A stretch of DNA of 64,000 bases from contig CP087990.1 in assembly GCA_021044545.1 (NCBI GenBank), positions 1,364,001 to 1,428,000 on the forward strand. Reading direction: 5' to 3'. A program made the translations under genes and the position numbers. Position 1 is the stretch's first letter; every line of letters begins with the position of its first letter. Shown one piece after another: positions 16,051 to 26,470 of this stretch. Source of the DNA: Comamonadaceae bacterium M7527. GTDB taxonomy: Bacteria; Pseudomonadota; Gammaproteobacteria; Burkholderiales; Burkholderiaceae_C. Below the pieces are notes generated by a model. The model ran no database searches. It had not been told where the DNA came from and saw nothing but the letters and a program-made list of their open reading frames with translations.

Positions 16051-16862
16051 GACGCTCCCAGCAGGTCTGCTTGCACGCCCGGTGCGGGGTAGTGAAAGCG
16101 CACAGGGCCATCAGCCCTGCCACCAATAAACTGCTGCACCAGCGGGTCGGCACATTGGCGCACCGCTTGCGGCGTGCCTTGCACCGCAACTTTGCCGTTG
16201 GCCAATATCACCACGTGGTGAGCAATGCCAAAGGTTTCCTCTACATCGTGAGACACCACAATAGACGTCATGCCCAGCGCGTCATTGAGCTCGCGTATGA
16301 GCTTGGCCGCTGTTCCCAGAGAAATAGGGTCCAGCCCGGCAAAGGGCTCGTCGAACATCATCAACGCCGGGTCCAGTGCGATGGCCCTGGCCAGCGCCAC
16401 ACGCCTGGCCATGCCGCCAGAAATTTCAGCGGGCATCAAATCGCGCGCACCGCGCAAACCAACGGCGTTGAGCTTCATCAGCACAATGTCGCGCACCATT
16501 ACCTCGGGTAACCTGGTGTGCTCGCGCAGCGGAAACGCCACGTTGTCAAACACAGACATGTCTGTGAACAAAGCACCAAACTGGAACAACATGCCCATTT
16601 GCCTGCGTGCAGCGTACAGCTGCTTGTGGCTGAGTTGGGCCACATCCTGGCCCAACACTTTGACGCTACCCCCCAACGCCCGATACTGGCCGCTGATGAG
16701 GCGCAGCAGCGTGGTTTTGCCGCAGCCTGATGCGCCCATGAGCGCGGTGACTTTGCCCTGGGGTATGTCTATGTCAACACCATCCAAAATGCGGCGTGCA
16801 GACGCGTCTTCGCTGTAGGCGAAGCTGACATGGCTGAAACTGATAGCTGGCGTTTGCGACAC
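16047..16862 (-). CDS. mlaF: Mla ABC transporter ATP-binding protein MlaF
   Basis: ATPase that powers phospholipid transport by MlaE/MlaD. Walker A is ALMGASGCGKTTLLRL, the signature is EISGGMARRVALARAIA, Walker B is LMMFDEPFAGLDPIS, and the switch is VVSHDVEE. No ATG stands at the expected N-terminus, and a GTG at 16860-16862 (VSQTPAISFSHVSF) gives about 271 residues, close to the enteric 269. The reading frame stays open upstream, but that part resembles nothing known. The 140 bp up to gltD hold a possible weak promoter (TTGTAA, 17 bp, TTTATC) on this strand. First gene of mlaFEDACB. Confidence 0.92.
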   Translation of the reverse strand: MSQTPAISFSHVSFAYSEDASARRILDGVDIDIPQGKVTALMGASGCGKTTLLRLISGQYRALGGSVKVLGQDVAQLSHKQLYAARRQMGMLFQFGALFTDMSVFDNVAFPLREHTRLPEVMVRDIVLMKLNAVGLRGARDLMPAEISGGMARRVALARAIALDPALMMFDEPFAGLDPISLGTAAKLIRELNDALGMTSIVVSHDVEETFGIAHHVVILANGKVAVQGTPQAVRQCADPLVQQFIGGRADGPVRFHYPAPGVQADLLGAS

Positions 16863-17002
16863 GGTAACCCAAATAATAAAGCCCACCACCAACACACTTG
16901 GTAATGGGCAGTCATCATGATGATAAACGTTGCCAGTGGCGCTGTTACAACAAATAGTACAGCACCGGCCACCACGAATAACACCAAACAACTATATGGC
17001 TA

Positions 17003-18468
17003 TTATCGCGGCAAAACACTGCTGCCCATGAGGTACTGGTCAATAGCCCTAGCCGCTTGCCTGCCCTCACGAATAGCCCAGACCACCAAGCTTTGGCCGC
17101 GTCGCATGTCGCCAGCTGCAAACACCTTGTCCACGTTGGTGGTGTACCCCCCTCTTCGTCAACCCCGGCTTGGGCATTGCCGCGAGCGTCTTTGTCAATA
17201 CCAAAGGCGTCCAACACGGTCGCCACGGGATTGACAAAGCCCATGGCCAACAACACCAGGTCGGCCTTTAGCAATTGCTCAGAGCCAGCAACTTCGGTCA
17301 TCTTGCCGTCTTTCCACTCCAGGCGCACGGTTTTAACGCCTGTGACTTTGCCTTTTTCACCCACGAATTCTTTGGTGGCAATGGCAAACTCACGCACGCA
17401 ACCCTCTTCGTGGCTGGAGCTGGTGCGCATCTTGATGGGCCAGTATGGCCACACCAAGGGCTTGTCTTCAACCTCTGGCGGCTGGGGCATCAACTCAAAC
17501 TGGGTCACAGAAACTGCACCATGGCGGTTGCTGGTACCCACACAGTCAGAGCCGGTGTCGCCGCCACCAATGACGATGACGTGCTTGCCGTCAGCGCGCA
17601 GCTGGTCCTTGAGCTTGTCGCCCGCGTTCACCTTGTTTTGCTGGGGCAAAAACTCCATGGCGAAGTGCACGCCGCTCAAATCACGACCGGGTACGGGCAA
17701 GTCACGCGACTGCTCTGAGCCGCCTGACAGCAACACCGCGTCAAACTCGGCCTTTAAAGCCTCTGGGCTTACCGTCTCTTTAGACCAGTTGGTCACGACA
17801 CTGTCTTTGGGCATATTGGCCACCAGGACGCCGGTTTTAAAAACAACGCCCTCGGCCTTCATTTGCTCAACGCGACGGTCAATGTGCGACTTCTCCATTT
17901 TGAAGTCAGGAATGCCATAACGCAGCAAACCACCCACGCGGTCGTTTTTCTCAAACACGGTCACATCATGGCCCGCACGCGCCAACTGCTGTGCCGCGGC
18001 CAGACCGGCTGGACCGGAACCCACTATAGCCACACGCTTGCCCGTTTTGTGGTTATTGACTTGTGGCACCACCCAGTCCTCGGCCCAAGCGCGATCAATG
18101 ATGGCGTGCTCGATAGACTTGATGCCTACCGCGTCGTCGTTAACGTTGAGCGTACAAGCGGCTTCGCAGGGTGCTGGGCAAATGCGGCCTGTGAACTCGG
18201 GGAAGTTGTTGGTGCTGTGCAGCACGTCAATGGCGTTTTTCCAGTCACCCTGAAACACCAACTCATTGAAGTCAGGGATGATGTTGTTGACAGGGCAGCC
18301 GTTGTTGCAAAACGGTGTGCCGCAGTCCATACAACGCGCAGACTGCTGTTTGGCACCTGCATCGTCCAGACCGATCACAAACTCTTTGTAGTTTTTCAGG
18401 CGCTCCTTGGGGGCTGCGTAGCCCTCTTCCAAACGCTCAAATTCCATAAATCCAGTAATTTTTCCCAT
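17003..18468 (-). pseudogene. gltD: Glutamate synthase small subunit GltD, frame broken by one missing base
   Basis: NADPH-dependent, FAD and iron-sulfur subunit that feeds electrons to GltB. N-terminal cysteine clusters (CMDCGTPFCNNGCPVNN and GRICPAPCEAACTL) ligate 4Fe-4S centres. AIVGSGPAGLAAAQQLARAG is the FAD Rossmann motif and IVIGGGDTGSDCVG-like sequence the NADPH site. After VDEEGG (about codon 440) the frame is lost. The coding strand has six G at 17147-17152 where seven give EEGGYTTNVDKVFAAGDMRR, continuing to a TAA at 17003-17005. The uncorrected frame runs on to 16945 with unrelated sequence. Corrected length is about 488 residues, normal for GltD. Confidence 0.93.
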
Positions 18469-18489
18469 TATTGTTCTCCTGTATGCCGC

Positions 18490-21400
18490 TTATGCAGTTG
18501 CGCCAGTTTTGGCCTTGGTGGTTGCACTCGCGGCCACTTTGGCTGCGTGCAACTCGCCCAGGGCGCGTTTGTACTCATGCGGGAAGACCTTGACAAACTT
18601 GGCACGCGCTGCGTCCCAGTTGTCTAGCAACTCACGTGCACGGCGTGAGCCGGTGTAGCGCAAGTGGTCTGCCAGCATGGCCTTTAGCTGCACCTCGTCT
18701 GTCTGGTCTCGGTGCCAAATACTAGGGTCAACGCTGGCGCGCTGCTCGGCGTCTGACAAGACACGGTCCAAGCTCACCATGGCTGTGTTGGCGCGGGTAT
18801 TGAACAAACCGTCTTCGTCGTACACATAGGCCACACCGCCACTCATACCAGCGGCAAAGTTGCGCCCGGTGACGCCCAATACCACCACGGTACCGCCCGT
18901 CATGTATTCACAGCCATGGTCGCCCACGCCCTCGACAACAGCGGAGGCACCAGACAAACGCACAGCAAAGCGCTCACCACCCACACCACTAAAGAAGGCC
19001 TCACCGGTGGTGGCGCCGTACATCACAGTGTTGCCCACGATGATGTTCTGCTCTGAGCGGCCACGGAAGTCCAGGCTTGGACGCACCATGATGCGCCCGC
19101 CACTAAGACCTTTACCGGTGTAGTCGTTGGCCTCACCAATGAGGTTCATGGTGATACCTTTGGCCAGGAACGCGCCAAATGATTGACCACCTGTACCCTC
19201 AAGCTGGATGTGGATGGTGTCGTCTGGCAAACCCTCAGGGTGGTGCTTGACCAGCTCGCCCGACAGCATGGCGCCCACAGTGCGGTTGACGTTGCGCGCC
19301 ACATCCATGAACTTGACCTTTTCGCCGCGCTCAATGGCTGCTTTTGATTTCTCAATCAAGCGCACATCCAAGGCTTTGTCCAAGCCATGGTCTTGTACGT
19401 CTGCGTGCAAGCGTGGCACGTGCGCGGGCACATTGGGGATGTGGAACAGGCGGGAAAAGTCCAGACCTTTGGCCTTCCAGTGCTCTATGCCCTGGCGCAT
19501 GTCCAGCAAATCAGCACGGCCAATGAGTTCGTCAAACGTGCGAATACCCAACTGCGCCATGATTTGGCGCGCCTCTTCGGCTACAAAGAAGAAATAGTTC
19601 ACCACATGCTCTGGCTGGCCAGAGAATTTTTTACGCAGCACAGGGTCTTGTGTGGCCACGCCTACCGGGCAGGTGTTGAGGTGGCATTTGCGCATCATGA
19701 TGCAGCCCTCTACCACCAGCGGTGCGGTGGCAAAGCCCACTTCGTCGGCACCCAACAAGCCCGCGATGACCACGTCGCGCCCAGTCTTCATTTGACCGTC
19801 GGCTTGCAGGCGGACACGACCGCGCAGTTGATTGAGCACCAGGGTTTGCTGGGTCTCGGCCAAACCGATTTCCCAGGGGCTGCCCGCGTGCTTGATAGAC
19901 GACCAGGGTGAGGCACCAGTGCCGCCGTCATGGCCGGCAATAACGATGTGATCGGCCTTGGCTTTCGATACGCCTGCGGCAATAGTGCCCACGCCAATTT
20001 CCGAGACCAGCTTCACAGAAATACTGGCGGCTGGGTTCACGTTTTTGAGATCGTGAATCAACTGGGCCAAGTCTTCAATGGAGTAGATGTCGTGGTGGGG
20101 TGGTGGCGAAATCAAACCAACGCCTGGCACCGAATAGCGCAGCGCACCAATGTACTCGCTGACCTTGCCGCCTGGCAATTGGCCACCCTCACCAGGCTTG
20201 GCACCTTGCGCCATCTTGATCTGGATTTGGTCCGCGCTGCTCAGGTATTCAGCCGTCACACCAAAACGGCCCGATGCGACTTGCTTGATGCGTGAGCGCA
20301 GGGAGTCACCCGCCAACAACGGCACATCGACCTCAACGCGCGACTCGCCAATGATGGAGCGCAGTGATTCACCGCTCTTTATCGGTATGCCTTTGAGCTC
20401 ATTGCGGTAGCGCGCCGGGTCTTCACCACCCTCACCTGTGTTGCTCTTGCCGCCAATACGGTTCATGGCAACGGCAAGGGTTGCGTGCGCCTCGGTTGAG
20501 ATAGAACCCAAGGACATGGCGCCGGTGGCAAAGCGTTTGACGATTTCAGCAGCTGGCTCGACCTCATCAACCGAGATGGCTTTGGCCGGGTCTAGCTTGA
20601 ACTCAAACAGGCCGCGCAAAGTCATGTGGCGACGGGTTTGGTCGTTGATGATTTGTGCGTACTCTTTGTAGCTGTTCCAGTTGTTGGCACGTGTGCTGTG
20701 CTGCAACTTGGCAATCGCGTCTGGTGTCCACATGTGCTCTTCGCCGCGGCTGCGCCACGCGTACTCGCCGCCAGCATCCAGCATGTTGGCCAGCACGGGA
20801 GCGTTACCAAATGCCAATTCGTGCATGCGAATCGCTTCTTGCGCCACCTCGAACACGCCAATACCCTCTACACGGCTGGGTGTGTTGCTGAAGTATTGTT
20901 TGATGAACGCCGCGTTCAAACCAATGGCCTCAAACAACTGAGCACCGCAGTAACTCATGTACGTTGACACGCCCATTTTGGACATGATTTTTGACAAGCC
21001 CTTGCCAATCGCCTTGACGTAGTTGGCAATGGCTTTTTCGGCGGACAAGTCGCCTGGCAAGTTGGCGTGCAACTGTGCCAGTGTGTCCATGGCCAGGTAG
21101 GGGTGAACCGCCTCGGCACCAAAACCAGCCAATACGGCAAAGTGGTGCACCTCGCGCGCAGAGCCAGTCTCAACCACCAAGCCTGTTGATGTGCGCAAGC
21201 CTTCGCGCACCAAGTGCTGGTGAACAGCCGACATAGCCAACAGCGCAGGTATGGCGATTTGTGTGGCCGACATGGCTTTGTCGCTCACGATCAAGATATT
21301 GCTGCCGGTACGAATGGCATCAACCGCCTCGGCGCACAGTGAGGCCAGTTTGGCCTCTACGCCCTCACTACCCCAGGACACGGGATAGGTGATATCCAGT

Positions 21401-23223
21401 GTGTGGCTGCGAAATTTACCGTGTGTGTATTGGTCGATGTGGCGCAACTTGTCCATGTCGGCGACATCCAGCACAGGCTGCTTCACCTCAAGACGCATGG
21501 GCGGATTGACTTGGTTGATGTCCAGCAAGTTGGGCTTGGGGCCAATAAACGACACCAGCGACATCACAATCGCTTCGCGAATGGGGTCAATGGGTGGGTT
21601 GGTCACCTGCGCAAACAGCTGCTTGAAGTAGTTGTACAGCGGCTTGTTTTTGTCAGACAACACAGCCAATGGGCTGTCGTTGCCCATTGAGCCCAGGGCC
21701 TCTTCGCCGTTGGCAGCCATAGGGCTCATCAAAAACTTGATGTCCTCTTGGGTGTAGCCAAAGGCTTGTTGCTGGTCCAACAGCGCGCGCTGGTCTAGCG
21801 GCTTTGTCACAGGTGCTGGCGCCTCGTTGGCCTCAACCTCGTCCAACTTGTAGCGCAGGTTTTCAATCCACTGCGTGTAAGGCTTGGCGTTGGCCAAGCC
21901 GGCCTTGAGCTCTTCGTCGTTGATCATGCGACCTTGCTCAAGGTCAATCAAAAACATCTTGCCCGGCTGCAAGCGCCACTTGCGCACAATCTTAGCCTCT
22001 GGCACTGGCAACACACCCGCCTCTGAGCCCATGATGACCATGTCATCGTCGGTGATGCAGTAGCGCGATGGGCGCAAGCCATTGCGGTCTAGCGTGGCAC
22101 CAATTTGGCGGCCATCAGTAAATACGATAGAGGCTGGGCCGTCCCACGGCTCCATCATCGCGGCGTGGTACTCGTAAAACGCGCGACGGCGCTTGTCCAT
22201 GGTGGCGTGCTGCTCCCATGGCTCCGGAATCATCATCATCACGGCCTGCGCAATGGGGTAACCCGCCATGGTCAATAGCTCAAGACAGTTGTCAAACGTG
22301 GCGGTGTCTGACTGGTCTGCAAAACTGATGGGGTAGAGCTTTTTCAAGTCGTCGCCCAGAACGGGAGAGCTCATCACGCCTTCGCGTGCACGCATCCAGT
22401 TGAAGTTACCCTTCACGGTGTTGATCTCACCGTTGTGCGCCACATAGCGGTAAGGGTGGGCCAATGGCCACTCTGGGAAGGTGTTGGTAGAAAAACGCTG
22501 GTGCACCAAGCCCAAGGCCGAGGTGCAGCGTGGGTCTTGCAAGTCCAGGAAGTACTCGCCCACTTGGTTGGCCAGCAACAAACCCTTGTACACAATGGTG
22601 CGGGTAGACATGCTGGGCACGTAGTACTCGCTGGAGTGCGTCAGCTTCAAGCGCTGGATATTGGCGCTGGCGGTTTTGCGAATGACGTACAACTTGCGCT
22701 CTAACGCGTCTTGCACAATCACGTCGTTGCCGCGGCCAATGAACACTTGGCACATGATGGGTTCTTTATCGCGCACAGTGGGCGACATAGGCATGTCGCG
22801 GTTCACAGGCACGTCGCGCCAGCCCAGCAGCACTTGGCCTTCTGCCTTGATGGCGCGCTCCATCTCTTGGATACACGCCAAGCGAGACGCATTTTCCTTT
22901 GGCAAAAACACCAAGCCCACCCCGTATTCACCAGGTGGTGGCAGGGTAACGCCCTGCTTGGCCATTTCTTCGCGGTACAAGGTGTCGGGCAACTGAATGA
23001 GCAAACCGGCACCGTCGCCCATCAAAGCATCCGCACCCACCGCACCGCGGTGGTCCAGGTTTTCAAGAATCTGCAGCGCCTGCGTGACGATGGCGTGATT
23101 TTTTTGACCCTTGATGTGCGCGACAAAACCCACACCACAAGCGTCGTGCTCCATGGCCCTGTCATACAAACCAACCCGTGCCGCCTCACTCAAGGCCAAA
23201 TCAATGTTTTTTTGTTGTTCCAC
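18490..23223 (-). CDS. gltB: Glutamate synthase large subunit GltB
   Basis: Converts glutamine plus 2-oxoglutarate to two glutamates, with electrons from GltD. Domains in order: class II glutaminase with nucleophile Cys in EHDACGVGF (residue 29 from the chosen start, implying a 28-residue propeptide); central domain; FMN synthase domain (GEGGEDPARY, KPGEGGQLPG, AGHDGGTGASPWSSIKHAG); the 3Fe-4S motif CHLNTCPVGVATQDP; and a C-terminal beta-helix (GXXGG repeats such as GGRIMVRPS, GGTVVVLG). I place the start at GTG 23221-23223 because AGGAG lies 6 bases upstream; a longer version from ATG 23262 adds 13 residues without a convincing ribosome-binding site. Length is about 1577 residues. It is followed by gltD after 21 bp. 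Confidence 0.96.
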   Translation of the reverse strand: MEQQKNIDLALSEAARVGLYDRAMEHDACGVGFVAHIKGQKNHAIVTQALQILENLDHRGAVGADALMGDGAGLLIQLPDTLYREEMAKQGVTLPPPGEYGVGLVFLPKENASRLACIQEMERAIKAEGQVLLGWRDVPVNRDMPMSPTVRDKEPIMCQVFIGRGNDVIVQDALERKLYVIRKTASANIQRLKLTHSSEYYVPSMSTRTIVYKGLLLANQVGEYFLDLQDPRCTSALGLVHQRFSTNTFPEWPLAHPYRYVAHNGEINTVKGNFNWMRAREGVMSSPVLGDDLKKLYPISFADQSDTATFDNCLELLTMAGYPIAQAVMMMIPEPWEQHATMDKRRRAFYEYHAAMMEPWDGPASIVFTDGRQIGATLDRNGLRPSRYCITDDDMVIMGSEAGVLPVPEAKIVRKWRLQPGKMFLIDLEQGRMINDEELKAGLANAKPYTQWIENLRYKLDEVEANEAPAPVTKPLDQRALLDQQQAFGYTQEDIKFLMSPMAANGEEALGSMGNDSPLAVLSDKNKPLYNYFKQLFAQVTNPPIDPIREAIVMSLVSFIGPKPNLLDINQVNPPMRLEVKQPVLDVADMDKLRHIDQYTHGKFRSHTLDITYPVSWGSEGVEAKLASLCAEAVDAIRTGSNILIVSDKAMSATQIAIPALLAMSAVHQHLVREGLRTSTGLVVETGSAREVHHFAVLAGFGAEAVHPYLAMDTLAQLHANLPGDLSAEKAIANYVKAIGKGLSKIMSKMGVSTYMSYCGAQLFEAIGLNAAFIKQYFSNTPSRVEGIGVFEVAQEAIRMHELAFGNAPVLANMLDAGGEYAWRSRGEEHMWTPDAIAKLQHSTRANNWNSYKEYAQIINDQTRRHMTLRGLFEFKLDPAKAISVDEVEPAAEIVKRFATGAMSLGSISTEAHATLAVAMNRIGGKSNTGEGGEDPARYRNELKGIPIKSGESLRSIIGESRVEVDVPLLAGDSLRSRIKQVASGRFGVTAEYLSSADQIQIKMAQGAKPGEGGQLPGGKVSEYIGALRYSVPGVGLISPPPHHDIYSIEDLAQLIHDLKNVNPAASISVKLVSEIGVGTIAAGVSKAKADHIVIAGHDGGTGASPWSSIKHAGSPWEIGLAETQQTLVLNQLRGRVRLQADGQMKTGRDVVIAGLLGADEVGFATAPLVVEGCIMMRKCHLNTCPVGVATQDPVLRKKFSGQPEHVVNYFFFVAEEARQIMAQLGIRTFDELIGRADLLDMRQGIEHWKAKGLDFSRLFHIPNVPAHVPRLHADVQDHGLDKALDVRLIEKSKAAIERGEKVKFMDVARNVNRTVGAMLSGELVKHHPEGLPDDTIHIQLEGTGGQSFGAFLAKGITMNLIGEANDYTGKGLSGGRIMVRPSLDFRGRSEQNIIVGNTVMYGATTGEAFFSGVGGERFAVRLSGASAVVEGVGDHGCEYMTGGTVVVLGVTGRNFAAGMSGGVAYVYDEDGLFNTRANTAMVSLDRVLSDAEQRASVDPSIWHRDQTDEVQLKAMLADHLRYTGSRRARELLDNWDAARAKFVKVFPHEYKRALGELHAAKVAASATTKAKTGATA

Positions 23224-23293
23224 GCTCAACTCCTGATAGCTTTTTGCAATACTGACGAGCATAAGGGCAAACCCCAGTCTCATCAACACAAAC

Positions 23294-23362
23294 AATTAGG
23301 GTCAGATCCCAATTAATTTTTCAAAACTGATTCAGTTATTTAATTAGGGACACATCTAATAA
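23294..23362. repeat. Two short related repeats (REP-like) downstream of the Y1 transposase gene
   Basis: Two copies of an AATTAGGG-led motif lie 48 bp apart: the first, at 23294-23316, reads AATTAGGGTCAGATCCC and continues into AATTAA, an imperfect palindrome. The second, at 23342-23362, begins AATTAGGGACACATC. They share AATTAGGG(T/A)CA(G/C)ATC. Such GGGTCAGA-type palindromes often accompany REP-associated transposases in Proteobacteria, so these may be the element's recognition ends. The region is the gltB upstream gap. Confidence 0.55.
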
Positions 23363-23390
23363 ATCAAACAAAACAACAATCTATTGTTTT

Positions 23391-24086
23391 TTACGCTACC
23401 GTTTTTTTGAATGGACGCCCGGCAGAGGCTTTGGACAAGCGTCTAGGTGTTTTGGATTGCAAGCTTTCTATAAAGCGAGTGTCACCCAAAGCCCACGACT
23501 TCAAGGTGTAGTCTGTGAGCTGATTGGCCACGCTGTTGGCCAAGCCCGCAGCCACCAAGGCCTTGTAAGAAGCCTCTCGGGCAAAAGGCGTGTTGCCCAG
23601 GTTCCATTGCAGCGGATGAGGCGTGAGCGCGTTGTCAACCTGCATGCCCGCGTAGTGCATGTAACTGGACCAAGGATAGGCAGCGGGGTGGCTCACCATG
23701 GCGGCGCGCACGGGATTTAAATCCATATAAATCATGCAATTAAGAAGGTAGCGTTCAGACTGGATGATGCTGGACTTGTAGCGTCCCTCCCACAAGGTGC
23801 CTGTACGGCTGTGACGACGGTTAAACCAACTGACATATTGACGCCCCACAAACTGCATGAACTTGGGTAAGCCCTGATCTGTGGTGGGCGTAACCAGCAA
23901 ATGCACGTGATTGTCCATCAACACATAGGCGTGGACCTGCACCTCAAACTCTCTGGCGAACTTGGCCTGTAGTTCCAGCCATTTGAGCCTGTCGGCATCG
24001 TCAACAAAAATAGCCTGACGGTTATTGCCGCGCACCATCACATGGTGGGCAAAACCTGGCACCGCCAACCTTGGCAGCCTAGCCAT
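23391..24086 (-). mobile_element. REP-associated tyrosine transposase (Y1, IS200-like fold)
   Basis: Single-strand transposase of the TnpA_REP/RAYT group, 231 residues. The opening MARLPRLAVPGFAHHVMVRG and NNRQAIFVDD are characteristic. The HUH metal site is in MDNHVHLLVTP (about residue 58), and the likely nucleophile tyrosine lies in the ERYLLNCMIYMDLNPVRA helix. The C-terminus is basic. The start codon lies inside the 3' end of dgt (8 bp overlap), and the gene is co-directional with dgt and gltB, so it rides in the operon rather than interrupting a gene. No terminal inverted repeats of a classical IS are present. It is probably a resident, domesticated-type copy. Confidence 0.9.
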
Positions 24087-25256
24087 GCGTGCCTTCCAGG
24101 CTATTGAACAACCGTTGCCCAGTCAGGCGCACATGCGACTGAATGGCAAATCGGTCCGTCATACCGGCGATGTAGTCAGCTACTGCGCGCTCATGCCTGG
24201 CATAGCTTTGGTAATGCTCGGGCATGGCAGTGGCGTCTTGCATGTACACCACGAACAAGTCAGCCACCACTTGCTTGGCACGCTGGTGGTGTCTTGCACT
24301 TGCCGATGGCGGTACAGATTGGCAAACAAAAATTGCTTTAACTCGATTGAACACCTGCGCATGTGGGCGCTAAAACCCACCAGGGCTTTACCGTGTCTGC
24401 GCGCATCATCCGCGCTGGCAATGCCATTGTCTTTGAGCGCTTGGCTGGTGTGTGTCAGCACATCAAACACTTGGGCCGTGAGCATGCGTCGTATGGTCTC
24501 AGCCAACAAGCGCCGCCCCGTTAATTTGGGATGGGCGCGCAACGTGTCCGCTGTGTGCTGGGCCACCAACTCCACCGCTTGCAATTGTTCAAAGTCAATC
24601 AGGCCAGAGCGCACACCGTCGTCTACGTCGTGGGCGTTGTAAGCAATCTCGTCGGCCAAGTTGCACAGCTGAGCCTCCAGGCTTGGCACTGTGCCATTCA
24701 AAAACCTAGCACCCACATCGTTGGGGCGTATGGCTTCTAGTCGCCTTGCGTTGCCAGCCGAGCAGTGTTTCAAAATACCTTCGCGTGTCTCAAACGTCAG
24801 ATTCAGGCCGTCATGCTCTGGGTAACGCCGCTCAAGCGTATCGACCACGCGCAGGCTTTGCAGGTTGTGCTCAAACCCTGTGGCGTCTGGTCCGGATTGC
24901 AGACCGCGCATACAGGCATCTAGGGCGTCTTGGCCGGCATGGCCAAAAGGCGTATGGCCCAAGTCGTGAGCCAAGGCTATGGCCTCCACCAGGTCTTCAT
25001 GAAGCCCCAAACTACGCGCCAAACTGCGCCCCAACTGAGCAACCTCCAGCGAGTGGGTTAAGCGGGTACGAAACAAGTCGCCTTCGTGGTTTAAAAACAC
25101 CTGGGTTTTGTAGACCAAGCGCCTAAACGCGCTGCTGTGAATCACGCGGTCGCGGTCACGCTGGTAGTCGTTGCGTGTAAGCGCCGCGACTTGGGCAAAC
25201 AAACGCCCCCGGCTCATCTCTGGGTGGCTGGCGTAGGGTGCTAGCACTTGTTGCAT
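24079..25256 (-). pseudogene. dgt: Deoxyguanosinetriphosphate triphosphohydrolase-like protein Dgt, frame broken near 3' end
   Basis: HD-domain dNTP triphosphohydrolase that trims dNTP pools. DRDRVIHSSAFRRLVYKTQVF, RTRLTHSLEVAQLGRSLAR and ALAHDLGHTPFGHAG give the metal-binding H...HD...D set; DEIAYNAHDVDDG is also diagnostic. After NLYRHRQVQDT (about codon 322) the frame is lost. At 24288-24289 the coding strand has CC where CCC gives QDTHQRAKQVVADLF, then ADYIAGMTDRFAI and the stop at 24079. The uncorrected frame would end at 24180. Corrected length is about 392 residues. Its last bases overlap the transposase start. Starts 17 bp after aroB. Confidence 0.9.
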
Positions 25257-25273
25257 GCAGCTGCTGCTGGGCC

Positions 25274-26434
25274 TTAGCTCAGCGCCGCTTCGCAGGTTTG
25301 GTCAAGAACGTCACGTACCAAGGCGTCGTTTGCAGCAGCTATGGTGGCCAAGCCATCCCGTTGTACCAATACAAAGTTCACCTGGCCGCCCTCAGCTTTT
25401 TTGTCCACGCGCATGTGACCCAAGTAAATATCAGCTGAGCTGTCGCCTCGTGCATTTTGCAAACGAGGGCCCATGGTGGGCAAGCCTGCAGCCCGCACCA
25501 AATCGGTTAAGCGCTGCACATAGGCCGCATCAACAAAGCCCAAGCGCTGCGACAAGTGCGCTGCCATGACCATGCCGCATCCCACGGCCTCACCATGCAG
25601 CCACGCGCCATAGCCCATACCAGCCTCAATAGCGTGGCCAAAGGTATGGCCAAAATTGAGAATGGCGCGTATGCCGGCTTCGCGCTCATCCTGCGCCACT
25701 ACCCAAGCCTTGATCTCGCAGCTGCGCTGCACCGCTGCAGCCAATAGCGCTGTGTCACCCGCGCGCAGCTTGGCCATATTGACTTGCAGCCAGTCAAAAA
25801 ACGCCATGTCGGCAATGGGACCATACTTGATCACCTCAGCCAGACCAGCGCTCATCTCGCGTGCAGGCAAGGTGGACAACGCACTGAGGTCACACACCAC
25901 ACGCGCAGGCTGGTAGAAGGCGCCAATCATGTTTTTGCCAAGTGGATGGTTCACACCAGTTTTACCGCCCACGGACGAGTCGACTTGTGACAACAGCGTG
26001 GTGGGCACCTGCACAAACGGCACGCCGCGCATGTAGCTGGCGGCTGCAAAGCCTGTCATGTCACCGATAACGCCACCACCCAATGCGAACAGCACCGTTT
26101 TGCGGTCGCATTGCTGAGACAGTAGCGCGTCAAATATCAGTTGCACATGCTGCCAATCCTTGTGCGCCTCGCCATCGGGTAACACCACCGACAGCACGCG
26201 CTTGTAATGCGGCGCAATGGCATCAGTGAGTGCTTGCAAGTACAAAGGCGCTACCGTGGTGTTGCTCACCACCATGGCGGTTTGAGCCGCAGGCAAACCT
26301 TGCCAAAACGCAGCATTGGCAAAGGCGTGGTCGGCCACGTGTATGTCATAGCTGCGCGCGCCCAAGTCAATGCGCACCAAACCCTTGGCAGGCAACTGCG
26401 CTGAAAATGCGGGCAATGTTGATTGAATGGTCAT
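25274..26434 (-). CDS. aroB: 3-dehydroquinate synthase AroB
   Basis: Second shikimate-pathway step; NAD- and zinc-dependent cyclisation of DAHP. Motifs are LPDGEAHKDW, ALGGGVIGDMTGFAAASYMRG (NAD loop), QVPTTLLSQVDSSVGGKTGVNH, and the zinc ligands Glu in AGLAEVIKYG, His in ILNFGHTFGHAIE and His in WLHGEAV. Length of 386 residues is slightly above the usual 360-370 owing to the N-terminus. It lies 36 bp after aroK, an arrangement conserved across Proteobacteria. Confidence 0.96.
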   Translation of the reverse strand: MTIQSTLPAFSAQLPAKGLVRIDLGARSYDIHVADHAFANAAFWQGLPAAQTAMVVSNTTVAPLYLQALTDAIAPHYKRVLSVVLPDGEAHKDWQHVQLIFDALLSQQCDRKTVLFALGGGVIGDMTGFAAASYMRGVPFVQVPTTLLSQVDSSVGGKTGVNHPLGKNMIGAFYQPARVVCDLSALSTLPAREMSAGLAEVIKYGPIADMAFFDWLQVNMAKLRAGDTALLAAAVQRSCEIKAWVVAQDEREAGIRAILNFGHTFGHAIEAGMGYGAWLHGEAVGCGMVMAAHLSQRLGFVDAAYVQRLTDLVRAAGLPTMGPRLQNARGDSSADIYLGHMRVDKKAEGGQVNFVLVQRDGLATIAAANDALVRDVLDQTCEAALS

Positions 26435-26470
26435 GAGAAATAAGCTGGTAGTTGTATGTGGGTGTTTAAC

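Noticed and set aside
16863..16991. Extended N-terminus for MlaF.
   Set aside because: The extra 43 residues are cysteine- and tryptophan-rich intergenic translation with no conservation; family proteins begin near the GTG used.
16945..17002. Novel C-terminal tail of GltD.
   Set aside because: It exists only in the uncorrected frame; the +1 frame gives the conserved GltD ending and stop.
23363..23390. AACAAT-CT-ATTGTT hairpin as terminator of the transposase gene.
   Set aside because: Very AT-rich 6-bp stem, no clear T-run in the transcription direction; too weak to call.
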